Assembly: GCA_002435985.1 (NCBI GenBank)
Contig: DIXD01000051.1
Coordinates: 1 to 6,815, forward strand
Direction: 5' to 3'
DNA from: Spirochaetaceae bacterium UBA6089
GTDB lineage: Bacteria > Spirochaetota > Spirochaetia > Treponematales > Rectinemataceae
Length of the DNA: 6,815 nt
Shown: positions 5,105 through 6,815 of the stretch, piece by piece
Layout: every line of letters begins with the position of its first letter
Numbering within the stretch: the stretch's first letter is position 1
Notes under the pieces: generated by a model
What the model was told of the DNA's origin: nothing
The model's input: only the letters and a program-made list of their open reading frames with translations
Databases searched by the model: none
Translations under genes and position numbers: made by a program

Positions 5105-6815
5105 CAGAAGGATTTGTTACCGCAGTAAACGGCAATATGGTTTCCGTCAACACCGACGGAATCGTGAGCATGAACGAAGTCGCCTATATCGAGACCGGGG
5201 GAAGGAGCCTGAAGAGCGAGGTGATCCGCATACGCGGATCTTCGGTTCAGATGCAGGTGTACGAGATCACCAGAGGCATCCGCGTGGGTGACAAGGTTCG
5301 ATTCACAGATGAGCTTTTATCGGTAGAGCTGGGGCCTGGTCTCTTGGGGCAGATATACGATGGGCTTCAGAACCCTCTCCCCGAGATCGCCGAGAGGATC
5401 GGTTACTTCCTCGAGCCTGGGCTCTATGTGAAGGCGCTTCCGCGCGACGCGAAATGGCATTTTACACCACTCGCGAAGGAGGGCGATCACCTACAGAGGG
5501 GCATGGCCCTTGGTTGGGTACCCGAATTGCACTTTAAGCATATCATCATGCTGCCATTCGACTTTTATGGGGAGTGGAGCATCGCCACGATTCTGCCTGA
5601 AGGCGATTACACGATCGACGATGTGGTTGCGGAAGTCGTGGATGGAAAGGGAAACAAGAAGCAGGTCCGCATGTGGTTTTCCTGGCCGGTGAAGCGTGCG
5701 GTGGACTGCTATGCAGAACGGCTCATGCCGAAGGATCCTCTTGTCACTAAGACGAGAATCATCGACACGTTCTTTCCTGTGGCGAAAGGCGGGACCTACT
5801 GTATCCCCGGTCCGTTTGGTGCGGGCAAGACAGTGTTGCAGCAGGTGACGAGTCGCCACGCGGAAGTCGATATTGTGCTCATTGCAGCCTGCGGCGAGCG
5901 CGCAGGCGAGGTCGTGGAGACGCTCAAGGAATTCCCCCAGATCATCGATCCGAAGACGGGCAGGTCGCTCATGGAGCGGACGGTGATTATCTGCAACACT
6001 TCCTCCATGCCGGTTGCCGCGCGCGAGGCCTCCGTATACACGGCGGTGACGATTGCGGAATATTATCGCCAGATGGGACTGGATGTGCTCCTGCTCGCCG
6101 ACTCCACGAGTCGCTGGGCCCAGGCGATGCGCGAGATGTCGGGCCGCCTCGAGGAGATCCCCGGCGAAGAAGCATTTCCTGCATACCTGGAATCGGTCAT
6201 CGCCGCCTTCTATGAACGGGCGGGCATAGTCCGGCTTTACGACGGGAACACCGGTTCCGTCACCATCGGCGGCACCGTTTCGCCCGCAGGCGGCAACTTC
6301 GAGGAGCCCGTCACGCAGGCCACGCTAAAGGTCGTCGGCGCCTTCCACGGTCTGTCGCGCGAGCGGTCGGATGCGCGCAAGTATCCTTCGATCCATCCCC
6401 TCGACTCCTGGTCGAAATATGAGGGGATAATGCCGAAATCGGCCGTCCAGTATGCCCATTCCTTCCTCGAGCGAGGCGCCGAGGTCGGCGCAATGATGAA
6501 GGTCGTCGGGGAGGAAGGCACGAGCCTCGAGGACTATGTCGTGTATCTCAAGAGTGAATTCCTCGATGCCGTCTATCTCCAGCAGAACTCCTTCGATCCT
6601 GTCGACGCCGCGGTTTCTCCCTCTCGCCAAAAACATGTGTTTATGCTGGTCCTGAGGGTCCTCGCATCGAACATCGCATTCCAGGACAAGGAAGACGCGC
6701 GCAACTTTTTCTACGAGCTTCGTCAGACGATGCTCGACCTGAACGGCACCCCAGAAGATAGCGATATGTTCGGTTCGCTCTATACGAAAGTCGAGAAGGC
6801 GATGACGGATAGAAA
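5101..6815 (+). CDS. atpA: V/A-type ATP synthase catalytic subunit A (3' end outside window)
   Basis: This is the catalytic subunit of the rotary V/A-type ATPase; it binds and hydrolyses (or makes) ATP at the A/B interface. 571 complete codons are present, and about 20 more are expected from the usual length of 580-600. In order: the beta-barrel N-terminal domain (about 1-75); the A-specific insertion (about 110-200); the Walker A loop GPFGAGKT (237-244, Lys 243); the catalytic glutamate in GERAGE (265-270, Glu 266); the Walker B region LLLADSTSRW (Asp 334); SPAGGNF (394-400); YPSIHPLDSWSKY (428-440); and the helical C-terminal domain. The insertion and the GER motif separate it from F-type alpha or beta and from V-type B subunits. 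The ATG overlaps the preceding stop (ATGA) and has GGAG 7 nt upstream, so translation is probably coupled. No frameshift or missing catalytic residue is seen. Confidence 0.96.
   Translation, partial: MTEGFVTAVNGNMVSVNTDGIVSMNEVAYIETGGRSLKSEVIRIRGSSVQMQVYEITRGIRVGDKVRFTDELLSVELGPGLLGQIYDGLQNPLPEIAERIGYFLEPGLYVKALPRDAKWHFTPLAKEGDHLQRGMALGWVPELHFKHIIMLPFDFYGEWSIATILPEGDYTIDDVVAEVVDGKGNKKQVRMWFSWPVKRAVDCYAERLMPKDPLVTKTRIIDTFFPVAKGGTYCIPGPFGAGKTVLQQVTSRHAEVDIVLIAACGERAGEVVETLKEFPQIIDPKTGRSLMERTVIICNTSSMPVAAREASVYTAVTIAEYYRQMGLDVLLLADSTSRWAQAMREMSGRLEEIPGEEAFPAYLESVIAAFYERAGIVRLYDGNTGSVTIGGTVSPAGGNFEEPVTQATLKVVGAFHGLSRERSDARKYPSIHPLDSWSKYEGIMPKSAVQYAHSFLERGAEVGAMMKVVGEEGTSLEDYVVYLKSEFLDAVYLQQNSFDPVDAAVSPSRQKHVFMLVLRVLASNIAFQDKEDARNFFYELRQTMLDLNGTPEDSDMFGSLYTKVEKAMTDR

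Overview
The window most likely comes from a spirochaete, probably of the Treponema/Spirochaeta group, with base composition a little over half G+C. The main reason is the order of the V/A-type ATPase genes on the + strand: subunit E, then a small DUF2764-type protein, then subunit A. That order is typical of spirochaetal atp operons. The assignment rests on gene order and protein recognition, not on a database search.

Left part (1-3084, minus strand): an apparent magnesium-uptake unit. A sigma70-like promoter (about 3056-3084) is followed by a roughly 216-nt leader RNA, then by an 884-residue P-type Mg2+ ATPase (mgtA). Directly after it, with a 2-bp gap, begins a PTS EIIA-like protein that runs off the window. 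The mgtA leader is the most interesting element. It holds a 37-codon ORF with a strong ribosome-binding site and an acidic/proline motif, TEPEDPFPRP. This resembles the EPDPTPLPRR core of the enterobacterial MgtL leader peptide, which senses Mg2+ by ribosome destabilisation. The RNA around and after this ORF can form two mutually exclusive folds. In one, the mgtA Shine-Dalgarno is paired to an exact 8-nt complement. In the other, that complement is held inside an upstream hairpin and the Shine-Dalgarno is free. This suggests an independently evolved, MgtL-like switch that acts on translation initiation.

Middle part (3085-3840): three tRNA genes on the minus strand, Gly(TCC), Pro(TGG) and Arg(TCT), none with an encoded CCA. 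Pro and Arg are 8 bp apart and probably share a promoter with a perfect TTGACA box. tRNA-Gly lies about 119 bp further from its likely promoter than expected, and a 23-bp copy of its 5' end sits at the expected place. This points to a small local duplication or insertion.

Right part (3845-6815, + strand): a promoter region and the start of the V/A-type ATPase operon. The genes are tightly packed (1-nt gap, then a 4-nt ATGA overlap), as expected for subunits made together. Subunit A is cut by the window edge near its C-terminus. The remaining operon genes (B, D, I and K in known spirochaetes) would lie outside.
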